From Glycine soja (Eukaryota > Streptophyta > Magnoliopsida > Fabales > Fabaceae), in NCBI RefSeq assembly GCF_004193775.1, contig NC_041004.1:7959309-8023308 (forward strand): a stretch of 64,000 nt of DNA, read 5' to 3'. The position numbers and the translations under genes were made by a program. A model generated the notes under the pieces. That model had not been told where the DNA came from and did no database searches. It saw nothing but the letters and a program-made list of their open reading frames with translations. Positions 1-10,534 of this stretch are shown here, one piece after another. Position 1 is the stretch's first letter. Every line of letters starts with the position of its first letter.

Positions 1-657
1 ATGTCAAGAGACTGCCTAAAAATTACTGAATTTTTAGCACTATTTTAATTAACAATCCGAACACAGGTGACAACCTCATAATAATACCAAATTGTGTTAT
101 ATTTTAATGATTCCATAAGGTGTGCAATACATGTTTTAGAATAGTGGATAAAATGTAGTGGGTGAATTAACACTAAATATACTTATAACACTAATGACTT
201 TTATTTTGAATTGATCATAACACAACTCTGGTGTATGAGGAAGACACCTCTGTTGTATTAGAAAGTGGTATACAGGAGGAGAAATACATAAGCTCGCGTC
301 CAATATGAAACATTTCATAGTCAAGAAAACATATTTTATATCTTAATTTAAGCATGCTACATAGAGCATAAGTGTTAACATATTACAACACCCAAAATAG
401 AGCAGTTTTGGTGAACCATCACCCCTAATATTGACATATTACAACACACATAGGGCAACATTTAACAACCCAAAAAATAAGCAAGCTTCAAAATCTTTTT
501 ATCCAACTATGTTTTACTCAGACTTGATATGCTTGGATAGTCTGGAACAGGATAACTAAATTCTCTCTTTGTAGGAGTTACTGACTTAGATGATTCATGA
601 TCAAAATCTCCACTGGCTAATAAGGATTGTTGTTGTGCAGTATATAAATACAACAAA
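1..657. other. gene-free AT-rich stretch
   Basis: No coding region, RNA gene or recognisable element is seen here. The open frames are short, low-complexity and lack family resemblance. The stretch ends at the boundary of the Sirevirus-type LTR. Confidence 0.5.
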
Positions 658-659
658 TG

Positions 660-1759
660 TGTTGGACAAGTGGTCTCAAATATCTTAAGAAGGGGGGGTT
701 GAATTAAGATATTACAAACTATTTCCCAATTAAAATTCTACTTTGATTTTAATGCAAGTTCCAAGTTCCCTTAAAGATGAAATTCTAAATAATGATTCAA
801 ATTAAACAATCTGAGTATAAATGTAAAACAACAATAAATAAAAGAGTTTAAGGGAAGAGAAAGTGCAAACTCAGATTTATACTGGTTCGGCCACACCCTT
901 GTGCCTACGTCCAGTCCCTAAGCAACCCGCTTGAGAGTTCCACTATCTTGTAAATTCCTTTTACAAGTTTTGAACCACACAAGGACAACCCTTCCTTTGT
1001 GTTCAAATTTCTTTACAACAAGAGGCCCTCGACCTCTTAATTCCTTTTTGAGAATTAAAGTGAAGAGAAGAAGAAATCTCTCTTGAAAGAGATAGATTGA
1101 ACAATTTGAGCACTCAGATAATTTCTTATTGAATTGCAAGTGTATTGGCCAAGGAATTTTTAAGAAGATAAGATGATTTTGCTTTTTGAAAGGATAAAAC
1201 CTTTTTGTTCTGAAAAACTCTAAGCAAATTCGTATTCCAAGTCACATATAAATAGACCTTTGATGACCATGTAAAAACCATTTGAAAAGTTGTGACTCTT
1301 GGAAATAATTTTCTGAAAATCTCCTCTGGTAATCGATTATAAGACTTGTGTAATCGATTACAGGCTTTAAAATTTGAATCATAATGTTTAGTAACTACTG
1401 GTAATCGATTACCATCCATGTGTAATCGATTACACAGTGTAAAGTTTAAATTCAAATTTGTAATGGCTGTTGTAAATCATTTTTTGCCACTGGTAATCGA
1501 TTACATCCTCTGGTAATCGATTACCAGAGAGTAAATCTCTTGAAAAAAAACTTTTTAACTTAAATTTCTTGGCCAAACCTTTTGCTATTTCAATTTGGAA
1601 TTCCCTTCCTAAAATACTAGACATCTTCTTGATGTTGTATCTTGTATTCTCAGATTGTTGTCTTGAATTCAACTTGAGAAGCGCATTTCCATAAGACATC
1701 AAATCATCACGATCATATGGCATCATCAAAACATCAAAGGCAAAGTCTTTGCTTCTACA
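660..1759 (-). repeat. Sirevirus-type 3' LTR
   Basis: Read on the minus strand this block begins TGTAGAAGC directly after a polypurine tract at 1761-1775 and ends CCAACA at 660, giving TG...CA termini and about 1.1 kb, a normal length for SIRE-like LTRs. It holds six copies of the 12-base palindrome GTAATCGATTAC (one with a final base change) at 1329, 1350, 1401, 1422, 1493 and 1513. Palindrome clusters are known from Sirevirus LTRs. The envelope-like frame and polypurine tracts lie immediately upstream in the same orientation, as expected for a 3' LTR. The 5' LTR and pol are absent, so the copy is truncated. The exact 660 end could instead be 658, because TGTG is ambiguous. Confidence 0.75.
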
Positions 1760-1760
1760 A

Positions 1761-1925
1761 TCTCCCCCTTTTTGATAATGACAATTTAATTCCTGAAATC
1801 AAGATACAAGCAATGTATATGCATGATATATTGCGTTCACTCATTTCATACTCCCCCTATATTTTGGAATTGATGATCACTTGATTTCTAAGCTTCTATA
1901 CCACCCTATTTCTCTCCCCCTTTGG
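1761..1925 (-). promoter_or_regulatory. multiple polypurine tracts of the Sirevirus-type element
   Basis: On the minus strand three GGGGGAG tracts occur at about 1761-1775, 1851-1857 and 1913-1921. The one next to the LTR reads AAAAAGGGGGAGATTG, the form typical of plant Sireviruses, where the tract primes plus-strand DNA synthesis. Repeated polypurine tracts upstream of the 3' LTR are a known feature of this genus. Confidence 0.65.
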
Positions 1926-2223
1926 CAACATCAAAAAGCCAAAGTGCGGGGCAATCAACACAAGATAATATAATAAAGTGGACACAATCAATCATAAGTC
2001 ACAACCAAACATAAGCCAAGCATAAATAAGTCATAACCAAACATAATCGAAGCATTCAGAAGTGAAATATAATCCAAACAGTCATGATTTAAAACCACAT
2101 AGAATCCAAGCATAAAAGACTAAAGTCCAAATACCGAAGAATAATTTAAAGTTTAGAAAATGATAATGTAAAGAGCATAGCCAAATACACAGCTTATAAG
2201 AAAAGATAATAATAATCTAAACA

Positions 2224-3240
2224 CTAAGAGGGTGGTGGTGGTGGTGGAAGATCGAAGCTCTGACGAATATAACCCACATCCTCTTCAAGCTGCGTGAGAC
2301 GGATATCCATTCCTACAAAGCGACCATCCAAAGAATCAAATCGTTCACCAACATAAGTGCGAAGACCCCGTAACTCTGAAAGAACTTCAGTCATAAGGGC
2401 TGAATCATCTCACTGAGGAGCAGGAGAAGGAGTACGCTCGTCTTGTGGAGGGAGTGCATCTTTCTTTAGCCATTGACCATTACGATCCTTACAATAACCA
2501 AATGAAGTGATTGCACCAACACCTATAGCAAAGGAACGCTTGACTTGAACAAAAGGTTCATCATCAAGAGGAATTTGAAAATGATGGAGAAAGAGGGTGA
2601 CCAATTGAGGATATGGAAGAGGTGCATTGACCCGTAATGCCTTATGCATTCGGTACCGAACCAAGTGAGCCCAGTCGATCTGACGACCGGTAAGGAAAGC
2701 CCATATCAAAATCAAGTCCTCCTCAGAGGCTTGAGCCAAATTTGAAGACCGGGGAAGCAAAATTCTAACAATAATATAATGCATGATGCGATTATCAAAT
2801 GTCAATGATCCGGCCAGCAATCTACCGGTCATTTCAGTCTGGTCATTACAAACCATACGACGAGCATCATGACTAGAATAATCGAATTTCTAGTCATCAA
2901 CAATGGTGCCCTCAAAAGGTGCACCTTGACTGGGTAATTTTGTCAATGAAAAGAACAAAGATTGATCAATGATCATAGAAATAGCATGCACCTCAGAAGA
3001 AATAATACCATCCTGAATTTTTAAATTGTTGTAAAAGACTTTAACAAGTTCAGGATAGTAAGACAATTTTAAAGACATAAAATCAATCAATCCAGAGTTT
3101 TGAAACACTTGATAACAGTCAAATGTCTCATCATTAAAGAAATCTGTGTCTAGGTACTTAGGATCTAGAATGATCCTAGAAAAAAATTGAGAAATGTAAC
3201 GTAGAAATCTTTGATGTTCGGAGGTCGAATGTGAACCCAA
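2224..3240 (-). pseudogene. envelope-like / plant-transposon-domain ORF of a Sirevirus-type element, broken
   Basis: One minus-strand reading frame runs from about 3240 to TAG at 2224-2226 and is interrupted by TAG at 2890-2892 and TGA at 2410-2412, both in frame. The middle part (2412-2856) matches what I know of the 'putative plant transposon protein' domain found beside soybean retrotransposons, with recognisable stretches around RQIDWAHLVRYRMHKALR and PLPYPQLVTLFLHHFQIP. The tail after the second stop is heptad-like and ends in a run of prolines coded by the GGT/GGTGG repeat near 2231-2247. The position between pol and the 3' LTR is where Sireviruses carry their envelope-like ORF. Both stops are consistent with simple point mutation. 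No pol sequence remains beyond 3240, so the element is truncated and dead. Confidence 0.7.
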
Positions 3241-6200
3241 AAGTTATTCATTTAATTCATGGACTGCATTAAAATTGCAGGCTTTGTGGTTAGGCCTAAA
3301 ATGACCATACTAACCCGTATACTTAGGCCTAATTAAAACTGAAAATTTAACCATGATATTCAATAATTCAATGCATGTTAAATTTAAATAAAAAAAATTG
3401 TTTATGGTAAATTCAGGAAGAGAATACTAATAGTCATATCTTTCCTGATTAGCTTTTAAGAAAATCTTATGAAAATTATTTGTTTGACATGATAAATTTA
3501 TATTTTTCTTTTACTAAAAAAATATTTTTTTATCTATAGGAATCAAATAAAAGTATTAGATAATTTACAACAAATCACACATTTTGCTAACCAATTAAGC
3601 TAGACTCTCTTTATAATTTATATCCTTTTGTTTTGCTTTTGTTTCTATTTTTTTCTTTCAAAAAATACCTCTAATATTACTCCATCTGCTCCTTTAATTA
3701 TATAAGAAACAAATAATTTATTCATCAAGACTCTCTTTATAATTTATATCCTTTTGATTTGCTTTTGTTTCTATTTTTTTCTTTCAAAAAATACCTCTAA
3801 TATTCCTCCATCTGCTCCTTTAATTATATAAGAAATAAATAATCTATTCATCAAGACTAATAAAAATAGATAACCTAGAGCACCATTGCTTAACAAATTT
3901 ATACCATAAATAACATATTTTTCAAGCAAAGTAGGACCTGTAAAATTAAGTTAAGCACTCATTTTAACAATCCTAACATTGGAATGAATTTTCACATAAA
4001 GTGCTTAAAGTTACATGGAATTGAAATACTCACAAATTTAAAATAACTAACTCATCTAATCAATTATGCATTGTAGATACCCTTGGTTAATTTAAATCTT
4101 ATTCCAAAAAATACTCATAGAAAGTAGTAATAATATTTAAGAATACTACACACAAAGCAAGGGATGATGATTCCCACCAATGGATGTGCTTGTATTATTA
4201 ATAAGTTAATAAATATACCTACTTACGTGGAGAATGAATGAGCATCTTTCACAATCAACTGAGAGTTTAAATGAAATTTAACAATAATACATCTTAAAAT
4301 ATATCAATATTTTTTATAATTAAGTTCAAAATAATAAATTTATTTGTTTGTTATAAAAAAAAAAGACTAGAGAAATATGATTATTTCCTACTCTTACCAT
4401 GTCAAATGCTACTCAGTTTGTGAGAATGAATATTTCAAGAAAAAAATTTAAAATCCTACTGTATGTCTTTTCCAAGGGGTCAATATAAAGATCATATGTA
4501 AAACAATATCACTCTCGTGATGTTGTCCTCCTTGCTGTTGCTTCAGATTGAAATATAAGTTTTAAAAAAATAATTAATGTGTGATTGACTAAAATATAAA
4601 TAAATTTTAAGGTTTAAATATATTTTTGGTTTATTTAAGTTATTTTTTTTTATTTCTACAAATTTATTTTTCTAATTTTAGTTTTTGTAAGTTGATGAAT
4701 TTTCAATTTTCGTCCTTGTAAGTTTTTTTTTTGTTTTTATAAGTTTTTTTTTCCAATTCTATTCCCTTTAAGATTCAAATTCTTTTATTTATAGTCTACA
4801 CAAGTTTATGTTTACATGAATCAAAATTAGAAAAATACAAACTTATAGGGATTAAAATTAAAAAAAAAAACTTACATTAACCAAAAACATGGACCAAAAA
4901 CATTTTAAAGCCAATTTTTAACTAATTTTTGCTAATTTAAAGATACCATATCCAAAATACTCTTCATTAACTAGAGTTTTATTTCCAACAACCTTATCTC
5001 TTTTTGTGTTATGCAATTAGATGTAAATGATGTTTTAGTAAATGAATTGGGTTTGCTTTTAAGAATACCAAAATTAAATGATGTTATATAATCTTATTAA
5101 TGGGTGTGAATTATTTTTATTTCTTATATTTCAGTATGAGGAAGTATAAAATCAAATTAATTTTCAGTAATGCAACTCGTCTTAATCTCCATTGAATTAC
5201 CTTTTTCCATAATTCATAATGTAACTTATGAGTTTTATCTACCTATCACCTATTATGTAATTTTATATATCTTCATTTTTCTTATAAGACAACTATTCTT
5301 CCACTCGTTCGGTATTGTTTTTGGTCTGAAAAATTGTTTTAGACTACATAATCTGGTTTCATTTTTCTAAACTAACTAATATCATTACTACTTAGATACT
5401 TCCACGATTCACTGAATATATTATTTGAACTTTAATATTTTTTTATCAATAATAAATTTTTAATTTTTAAGTTTACTTCTTAATAAATTTTTATTTTACA
5501 TTCTTTATTACAACAACAATTTTATTATTTGTCTTTAATATTTTATTTTAGTCTTTGATAAATTAATAAATTTTATATTTATTTCAAAATAAATGAATAA
5601 ATTTTATATTTACTTCAAGATAAATTAATAAATTTTATTTTAATTTCGACTAATAACAAATAATTTATTTATGAGAAAACAAACACAAAATTCCCTGATT
5701 TAATAATAATTAAAAAATATTAATAATAAAAAATAAAATTTTTATTTAATCAAACACTCTACACAAAACAATTTTCTTTTTAGAAATCAAAGCAAAAAAA
5801 TAAAATATTTATTAAGAATAAAAACTCATTTATTTAAGCCTATTATTTGATTCATTTGTCATACTCTTTTACTACTTCTTTAAGTTCAACCTCGAACTTT
5901 TTTATAACAGGTGTAATTTTGGTCTTTATCCTTTATGCTTAACCTATCCAAATGCAAAATCGTGTCATTTGGGGTTTCATTCCATTAACCAATTCATGTT
6001 GGCCATACGAGATTTCTCACCTTAGTCCCTTCGCAAGAAAATCCTTCATCCATACCAAATTTGAGGCTATATGGTTAGTCATGCAATTTTTTGAGTTTGC
6101 TGAAACACAGTTTCATGCAGTCATCCTATATCTCTTAAGCAATACCCTATAGTAAATCCCCTCAATTAATTTTAATAATTATGTGGCCTCCATGTGAAGT

Positions 6201-6800
6201 TAACATAAACCCAACCTTGCAACATTCAGCATCCATATAACAGTGTAAAAAGCACCAAAGCCTCCATGTGTAGCTGGAATAATTTAAAGATCATAGAAAC
6301 GAAAAACGACCTTGAAATATTAGTTTAAAAAATTAATATATTGAAACCTTAATTCAAAATTATAATGAGAAAACACATTATACTGTAAACAATACTTCCT
6401 TGAACTTACTTATTCATTCACATGAATTGTAGAATATCAAAATACAATCATTTTGTTACCGTTGCGTTCATCCCCAATTAAAATACTACTAGCATTTTAT
6501 GACAACAAACATCCTAACAAAGACTATACAGAAAATCAATTCCTTATAATTTTAATTAGAAAAGTCAAAAGCAAAAAAACACCCAGTCACCCACAATTCA
6601 GAAATCAAGAATACTCGTTTCAAAATTCAAAGGCTGGAATCAAAGCAAATCTTAAAAAGTAAAATTAATATTAGAAAAACATGAAATTAGAATTTCAAAG
6701 CCTTGAGTAAATTCATGAAAAGGCATATTAAATATTTATACCCATAAGGCTATAACTCACAAATGTAAAAATAAAAAAAAAAAACCCTCAAATCTAAATC
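3241..6800. other. gene-free AT-rich spacer
   Basis: Apart from the 126-bp tandem repeat at 3603-3854, nothing coding is supported. The open frames are short and composed of AT-rich codons. Poly-T and poly-A runs are common (for example 4640-4760 and 4859-4870). Confidence 0.5.
3603..3854. repeat. 126-bp tandem duplication
   Basis: The unit starting GACTCTCTTTATAATTT at 3603 recurs at 3729, and the next start signature (GACTAATA) falls at 3855, so there are two adjacent units of exactly 126 bp. The copies differ by only a few substitutions, suggesting recent unequal exchange or replication slippage. No coding potential is seen. Confidence 0.9.
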
Positions 6801-6818
6801 AATAATAAAATGAATGAA

Positions 6819-6898
6819 GCCTCAGTGTCTTAGTGTTTGGAAGTTAATCCTTCCAATCATCTCAATATCATTACAAGCCTACGAAAGACATCATTGGC
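6819..6898 (-). ncRNA. candidate C/D-box snoRNA
   Basis: On the minus strand an 80-nt segment has a short terminal stem (GCC with GGC), a box C-like AUGAUGU at 6888-6894 five bases from the 5' end, and box D CUGA at 6822-6825 just before the 3' GGC. An internal GAGAUGAUUGG resembles box C' and an upstream AUUGAG resembles a weak box D'. Spacing and overall size fit plant C/D snoRNAs, which guide 2'-O-methylation. It lies about 260 bases downstream of a minus-strand promoter with the elements typical of plant snoRNA and ribosomal genes, in U-rich intron-like sequence. I could not match the guide segments upstream of D or D' to an rRNA target from memory, so it may be an orphan snoRNA or a chance match. 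Confidence 0.45.
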
Positions 6899-7087
6899 AG
6901 TGGCAACAATTTCCCAAAAACAAGAAAGGAGTTGAAATACGATAAAACGATCCATTGAAAAACAAAAATTCACAATTTTTCACCTTTTTATGAAAATCAA
7001 TTAGAGAACACGTCGAAAATAATTAAATTCACTAAAACAGAAGAGAAACTAAAACATCAAAAGTCAACAAATTGGGAACGAACGAAA

Positions 7088-7325
7088 ACTATACCGAGAG
7101 CGGAAAGAGGAACGAACGAGAACAAAGGATGATCGCAAGCTTCGACGGAAGTGAAGTGACGTGAATTGCGGGCGTTAAGGTTCTTTATATATAGGGGAAT
7201 CGAAATGTAAAACGAGGGTTTCTGTTCAGTGGTAAAATCGTAATTTAAGAGTGTAGAGGCCCAAAGGTTGAATGTCAATGAGCTAGGTTGTTTGCTTTCA
7301 GACCCAATAGAAATTCAGAGGCCCA
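7088..7325 (-). promoter_or_regulatory. Site II / telo-box / TATA promoter with a non-coding first exon
   Basis: Read on the minus strand there are two Site II elements TGGGCC (7320-7325 and 7258-7263), a telo-box-like AAACCCT (7215-7221) and TATATATAA (7185-7193). Transcription would then start near 7160. About 70 bases of GC-richer leader follow, with a possible 5' splice site CTCTCG|GTATAG near 7090. Site II plus telo-box is the established signature of plant ribosomal-protein, translation-factor and snoRNA genes. No conserved protein follows downstream, but the candidate C/D snoRNA at 6819-6898 does, so a snoRNA host transcript is the simplest reading (inference). Confidence 0.55.
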
Positions 7326-8189
7326 TTGTTGTTGTCATCAATAATATTATTAAAACTTTTCAACCACGCCACATGTTTTTTAAATTTATTTATTTATTTT
7401 ATTCAATTACTCAATTTATTATTCATTATTTTACTGTGTTTTTTTTCTTTGAAAATTTGCACAATGCATGAAATTCAATGCTAGTTGTTCAAATAACATG
7501 ATAAAAGTGGAAAAAATGGAAACAACGAAAAAATACTTGAAAACTAATCCTTTTAAAGAGTAGAGATTATTAAAGCAAGTTTTTCTTTAATAATAATTTT
7601 TTATACCCAATTGGAAATTAAATTTTAATTAACATGTTTAGCGAACATAATTATCTATATAACATGTTGACTTTGTTAGTGAAACATAATTTCTCTTTAA
7701 ATAAGTTACAAAAAGTCTTAATTATCATTAGTGTAACTTTGCCTATGGTTCTTCATAGCCAATCTCAAGCCCGAGTTAAGGAGGAGGGTTGTGTTAGGTC
7801 TTTGTTAGCCAACATAAAACTCGTCATTAAATCAAACATTGATTATTTATGATAAATTTTTTGCTAATTCAAGGTCGTTACTCCATAAGTAATGCATTGT
7901 ATCTTCCGGATATGGTGTCAAATGAGCAAGGGCTACTGCTTTGGAGCCCTACATTGTTGTAGTGGACATCTTTTTGCTAATGCTAGGTCGTTACTAAGAT
8001 GTAATGCACAGTATCACTTAGATATAATGTCAAATGAGTAAGGGTTGTTGCATTGGTGCCTCAGATGTAGTGTTAAATGAGTGAGGGTCCTCACATTTTT
8101 TTGAACGAATGCGTGAGTAAAGAAGCTAGTCCAAAAGTGTTCGGATCAAATTTGCTACTTGAAATATTGGTACTTTGACCGGTAAGTCT
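7326..8189. other. gene-free stretch
   Basis: No family-level coding signal is seen. Part of the region from about 7880 repeats short phrases (GGTCGTTACT, GATATGGTGTCAAATGAG and variants), suggesting a decayed low-copy repeat upstream of the LINE relic. Confidence 0.4.
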
Positions 8190-8874
8190 ATACGGGGGTG
8201 GCATACACCATGATTCAGGGAATGATTAATATTATGTGCCTATAAGAGATTAAATGGGTTGGAGAAAAAAGTAAAAAAAATAGATACTATAGATTTTAAG
8301 CTTTGAAACATGGGAAAAGTTAAAGGAAATAATAGAGAGGGTATTATGGTAGGTATAATTAGAAACAAATTGTGGTGGATGTAAAAAGATGTGGAGACAA
8401 AATCTTAACATTAAAATTGATGGTGACACAATAGATTATCAATATCATAGGTGCTTAGGAAGAGTTGGAGGTGTTGATTTAAGACATTCCACTAAAGGAA
8501 AATGTTTTCTTAGGTGGGGATCTAAATGGACATGTTGGTAGTCAGAGAAAAGACAATTTACAGGCGTGCATGGTGGTTGATTTTGGAGATTTAAACGAGG
8601 AAGGACAAACTATTATTATTTCTCTATAACCTATAATGTTAAGATTATGACCACTTATTTCGAGAAGAGGAAAGAACATCTTATAATTTATAAAAGTGGA
8701 AGCTCAAGGTCAGAAATTGATTTCTTTTTTGTTAGAAGTGCTGATAAAAGAGTCTGTAAGAATTGCAAGGTGATTCTAGGAGAGAGTTTAACTACACAAC
8801 ATAAGGTTTTGATTCTTGATGCTCAGTTCAAAAAACATAAACAAAAATGCAATTATAAATCCAAGGATTAAGTG
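8190..8874 (+). pseudogene. LINE (non-LTR retrotransposon) endonuclease remnant
   Basis: Across several frames the plus strand shows pieces of the endonuclease-exonuclease-phosphatase domain of plant LINE proteins often annotated 'craniofacial development protein 2-like'. These are a glycine-valine-rich segment near 8340, the FLGGDLNGHVG-like core near 8508-8540, and the best preserved part at 8647-8871 with EIDFFFVRSAD, CKNCKVILGESL and TTQHKVLILD. In an intact enzyme this domain nicks target DNA. The relic carries several frameshifts and stops, no reverse transcriptase follows, and it is therefore non-functional. A LINE C-terminal tail of the same type lies far away at 48780-49115 and is probably a separate insertion. 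Confidence 0.65.
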
Positions 8875-8880
8875 CTGACA

Positions 8881-9563
8881 ATTGAAGGAAGATAAACTTT
8901 TATCTTTTAAGCATAAATTATTCGAAGGTAATTGGAAATTACAAGATAGTGAGAAAAATGTTAACTATTTTCTAAATAAAAGAAAAGAAAATAACCACTT
9001 CTAATTATTCTAATTATTGGGAGGAGAAAACAAAAGATGGGGACATGTGCTTCATAAGGGAGTTTTAAAATGCCTATTTGTTACTACTTAACAATAAGAA
9101 TTTATGAAAACACACAAATAAGAAAAACTTAAGTATAATTTTTAGTTTTTTAAGTATTATTTATCAATTAAAATTAGTTTTATCTTAATAATTAACGTTG
9201 AGTTTGAATATCAGTTTTTATTATATGAATCACTAAAATACAATTACAATTGCAATAAAGAATATCACTAAAAAAAACTAAAATTAAATTATTGAACAAA
9301 TAAACAAAGGCCATTAATTTTATATCAAACAATGCGGTGCCTCTCTTTTCCTTGATTCTGTGCATATGCATTTATTGTGCACATATATATTTATATCACA
9401 CAAATGCCACTGAATGATGAAGGCACATGCCACACCAATCCACTTAGCTTTCCATACTACACATGTTCATATGTCACGAGAACACAAGGATTAAAAGAGA
9501 AAAAAGTTATATGTAAAATATACAATAGTTTTATACTATCATCTTCATCTAATCATAATTGAG
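8881..9563. other. gene-free stretch
   Basis: AT-rich sequence between the LINE relic and the 3' side of the first TBL gene. No element or gene is supported. Confidence 0.4.
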
Positions 9564-9733
9564 GTTGACTTTTTATAATAATTAAAACAATAATTTATAA
9601 TAAAATAACAGTATAAAACAATGCATCAAATTAAACTCAAATTAGAATGTTGGCTTTGTATAATAATTGAAACAATAATTTATAATAAAATAACAGTATA
9701 AAACAGTGCATCACATTAAACTCAAATTAGAAT
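9564..9733. repeat. 85-bp tandem duplication 3' of TBL gene 1
   Basis: The unit beginning GTTGACTTTTTATAATAATT at 9564 is repeated at 9649 with a few differences and ends at 9733, only 36 bases from the TBL stop codon. It probably lies in the 3' untranslated or terminator region of that gene. Confidence 0.85.
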
Positions 9734-9769
9734 GTATGGGTATATATAATATACTTTCACTTATATTTG

Positions 9770-10462
9770 TTACAACATTGTCAAAAATATTTGATTCCAA
9801 GTATCTGGAACTCCAGGCAAACACCAATGAATGCAATCTGCATTTCTTGGATTGGCCTTTTCCTCCTCAGTCAATAGCTTTCCCCCAGTTTCAGTGTAAA
9901 CAGAGGAATGTGCATCAATCCTATACTCTGAGATTTGTGTTATGTTGATAAATGTCACTGGAACTTTCATTTTCTTCACCACTTTTTCCACCACGCTCAT
10001 CATGCCCTTATTAGAGCCACTTCCCCAATGATTCTTTTTCCCTATTGGCTTTGTCTCGTTGAAACATTTGATACCATCTTTGTTGCCCCAGTCTAAGCTT
10101 CTGAAAACATGACACAATATTGATTTGGAATTTTTTAGAATTAATTAATTAATCATAACCATGTTTTTCAGTTTTAGTGTTTGAAATATTGCGTTAAGAT
10201 ACAATTGACTTGGAGGTTAAAACTTGAAGAAAGCTGAAGCTTAAAGTTTAGAGAGAGACCTTGTGTGTGTTGGGGACATAGTTGTGAAGAAGACGCTGGT
10301 TTTGTTTGGATTAATAGTTGAGTCAACCCAATTGGCCCATGTCCTTAAACCTAAGTTGTAAGCAATTTGTGCGTCTAATTCTTCATACCCTTCTTCTCCA
10401 TTGGCAAATGAACCCCATCTGCAATTAAGCTATACATTAGACAACAAATTTTTTAAAGAATA

Positions 10463-10534
<72 letters not shown>

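Noticed and set aside
136..324. 62-aa open frame on the minus strand
   Set aside because: AT-rich, no domain, no promoter or splice context, and no resemblance to a known family.
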